5,638 nt of DNA. Origin: Microbacterium sp. (GTDB lineage: Bacteria > Actinomycetota > Actinomycetes > Actinomycetales > Microbacteriaceae). The stretch is from positions 1-5,638 of the forward strand of contig DQHP01000049.1 of assembly GCA_003524435.1 (NCBI GenBank), in the 5' to 3' direction. The notes under the pieces were generated by a model that searched no databases, was not told the origin of the DNA, and saw only the letters and a program-made list of their open reading frames with translations. Shown in pieces: positions 4,391 through 5,638 of this stretch. Numbering within the stretch: position 1 is the stretch's first letter; the number at the start of each line of letters is the position of its first letter. A program made the translations under genes and the position numbers.

Positions 4391-5638
4391 CCGATGTGCT
4401 GCCCAGCTTCGTGCAGGGATCATGGTGGACACCGGCCGATGCGGCCGCGGCGACTATCGTGCGCGATGCGTCGACGGGCGAAGAGATCACGCGTGTCAGC
4501 ACCACTGGCCTCGATCTCGGCGCCGCGCTCGAGTGCGCCCGCACGGTCGGACAGGCATCGCTCGGGAAGCTGACGTTCCACCAGCGCGCAGTGCTGCTCA
4601 AGCAATTCGCGCTCGCTCTCACCGAACGCAAAGAAGAGCTCTACTCACTTTCCACACGCACCGGCGCGACGAAGGCCGATTCGTGGGTCGATATCGACGG
4701 CGGCATCGGCGTGCTGTTCGCCTACTCCGGCAAGGGGCGCCGCGAGCTGCCGAACTCGCAGGTGCATGTTGACGGGCCCGTGGAACCGCTGTCGAAAGAC
4801 GGCTCTTTTCTCGGACGCCACGTGCACACACGTCTGCCCGGCGTCGCCGTGCAGATCAACGCATTCAATTTTCCGGTGTGGGGGCCGCTAGAAAAGTTCG
4901 CGCCCGCTTTCCTCGCCGGGATGCCGTCACTCATCAAGCCCGCCACTCCCACTGGCTACTTGACCGAGGCGATGGTGCGAATCCTCGTCGAGTCCGACCT
5001 GCTGCCCGAGGGGTCGCTGCAGCTGGTGAGCGGCAGTGTGCCGACACTGCTCGATGACTTGCGGCTGGGCGATCTGGTCGGATTCACCGGCAGCGCGTCG
5101 ACGGCGGCGCTGTTGCGCCAGCATCCGGCAGTGCAAACCGGAGGCGTGCGTTTCACGGCCGAGACCGACTCGATCAACGCCTCCGTGCTCGGGCCCGATG
5201 CCACCGCGGGCACGCCCGAGTTCGACGCTTATGTGCGCCAGCTCGTCACCGAAATGACCTCGAAAGCCGGGCAGAAGTGCACGGCGATCCGACGCGCGCT
5301 GGTGCCCTCCGCCGCGGCGGACGCGGTGATCGATGCAGTGCGCACCCGAATCGATTCGAAGGTGGTCGTGGGAGACCCTCGCACCGAGGGCGTGACGATG
5401 GGGCCGCTTGCCTCGAGCGCCCAGCGTGACGAGGTTCTGCGGCAGGTCCGCGTGCTGACGGATGCCGGTGGGCAGATCGTCATCGGATCGCTCGAGGCAC
5501 CATCGTCGGTTCCCACGGAGGGCGCGTTCGTCGCGCCGGTGCTGCTGCGTTTCGACGACGCGATGACGGATGCTGCGCACGAGGTCGAGGCGTTCGGACC
5601 GATTTCTTCGCTGCTGACATACGCAACGGCCGCCGAGG
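4387..5638 (+). CDS. paaZ: Phenylacetate degradation protein PaaZ, aldehyde dehydrogenase domain (C-terminus beyond window)
   Basis: An ATG overlapping the preceding stop (ATGA, 4387-4390) opens a frame that stays open for 417 codons to the right edge. The sequence parallels E. coli PaaZ throughout: 'RTGATKADSWVDIDGGIGVL' (75-94), 'QINAFNFPVWGPLEKFAPAF' (156-175), LIKPAT (182-187), FTGSAS (233-238), FTAETDSIN (256-264), 'EMTSKAGQKCTAIRR' (289-303) and EAFGPIS. The catalytic Glu259 and Cys298 are 39 residues apart, as E256 and C295 are in E. coli. This domain oxidises 3-oxo-5,6-dehydrosuberyl-CoA semialdehyde to the acid with NADP. E. coli PaaZ is 681 residues with a C-terminal MaoC-like hydratase domain that hydrolyses oxepin-CoA; whether this copy has that domain lies outside the window. 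It identifies the cluster as part of the aerobic phenylacetyl-CoA pathway. Confidence 0.93.
   Translation, partial: MTDVLPSFVQGSWWTPADAAAATIVRDASTGEEITRVSTTGLDLGAALECARTVGQASLGKLTFHQRAVLLKQFALALTERKEELYSLSTRTGATKADSWVDIDGGIGVLFAYSGKGRRELPNSQVHVDGPVEPLSKDGSFLGRHVHTRLPGVAVQINAFNFPVWGPLEKFAPAFLAGMPSLIKPATPTGYLTEAMVRILVESDLLPEGSLQLVSGSVPTLLDDLRLGDLVGFTGSASTAALLRQHPAVQTGGVRFTAETDSINASVLGPDATAGTPEFDAYVRQLVTEMTSKAGQKCTAIRRALVPSAAADAVIDAVRTRIDSKVVVGDPRTEGVTMGPLASSAQRDEVLRQVRVLTDAGGQIVIGSLEAPSSVPTEGAFVAPVLLRFDDAMTDAAHEVEAFGPISSLLTYATAAE

Noticed and set aside
4927..5580. 217-codon minus-strand frame over the paaZ region
   Set aside because: It is opposite a strongly recognisable PaaZ domain, is rich in His/Arg as expected for a GC-rich antisense shadow, and shows no family motifs.
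1..5638. CRISPR arrays, insertion sequences, tRNA/rRNA genes, riboswitches or defence genes
   Set aside because: None were seen on reading both strands; the window is densely filled with ordinary metabolic, transport and regulatory genes.

Overview
The window comes from a high-GC actinobacterial chromosome, most likely of Microbacteriaceae type. This is inferred from the strong G/C bias at third codon positions, the GTG starts, the start/stop overlaps between genes, and protein wording typical of that group. No mobile element, CRISPR array, RNA gene or phage gene was seen. All placements are by reading and recall, with no database search.

Layout. (1) Positions 1-1280 hold the end of an ABC-transporter operon on the + strand: the last 61 codons of an ATPase and, overlapping it by 4 bases, a complete ABC-2 type permease of the NatB/export kind. 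A perfect 18-bp stem-loop follows it. (2) Positions 1399-1986 hold a stand-alone FMN-dependent nitroreductase-family gene on the + strand. (3) Positions 2027-2629 hold a TetR-family repressor on the - strand, convergent with the nitroreductase and divergent from the catabolic genes. (4) Positions 2748-5638 hold three catabolic genes joined by ATGA overlaps: an enoyl-CoA hydratase (paaF-like), a 3-hydroxyacyl-CoA dehydrogenase (paaH-like), and the N-terminal 417 residues of PaaZ, which runs off the right edge. PaaZ has no stop codon inside the window.

PaaZ is the anchor for function. Its aldehyde dehydrogenase domain resembles E. coli PaaZ closely, so the cluster is read as part of the aerobic phenylacetyl-CoA (paa) pathway. 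PaaZ would open the oxepin-CoA ring and oxidise the resulting semialdehyde. The hydratase and dehydrogenase would process 2,3-dehydroadipyl-CoA to 3-oxoadipyl-CoA. A near-perfect 24-bp palindrome lies between the TetR gene and paaF and is the obvious operator. This makes the TetR protein a likely acyl-CoA-responsive, autoregulated repressor analogous to PaaR.

No wholly new system is evident. The most unusual item is a Gln/Pro/Thr-rich, 15-bp-periodic in-frame insertion inside the paaH-like dehydrogenase, in the helical hairpin of its NAD-binding domain. The other items worth a second look are the operator, the long stem-loop at 1290-1336, and an altered active-site loop in the hydratase.
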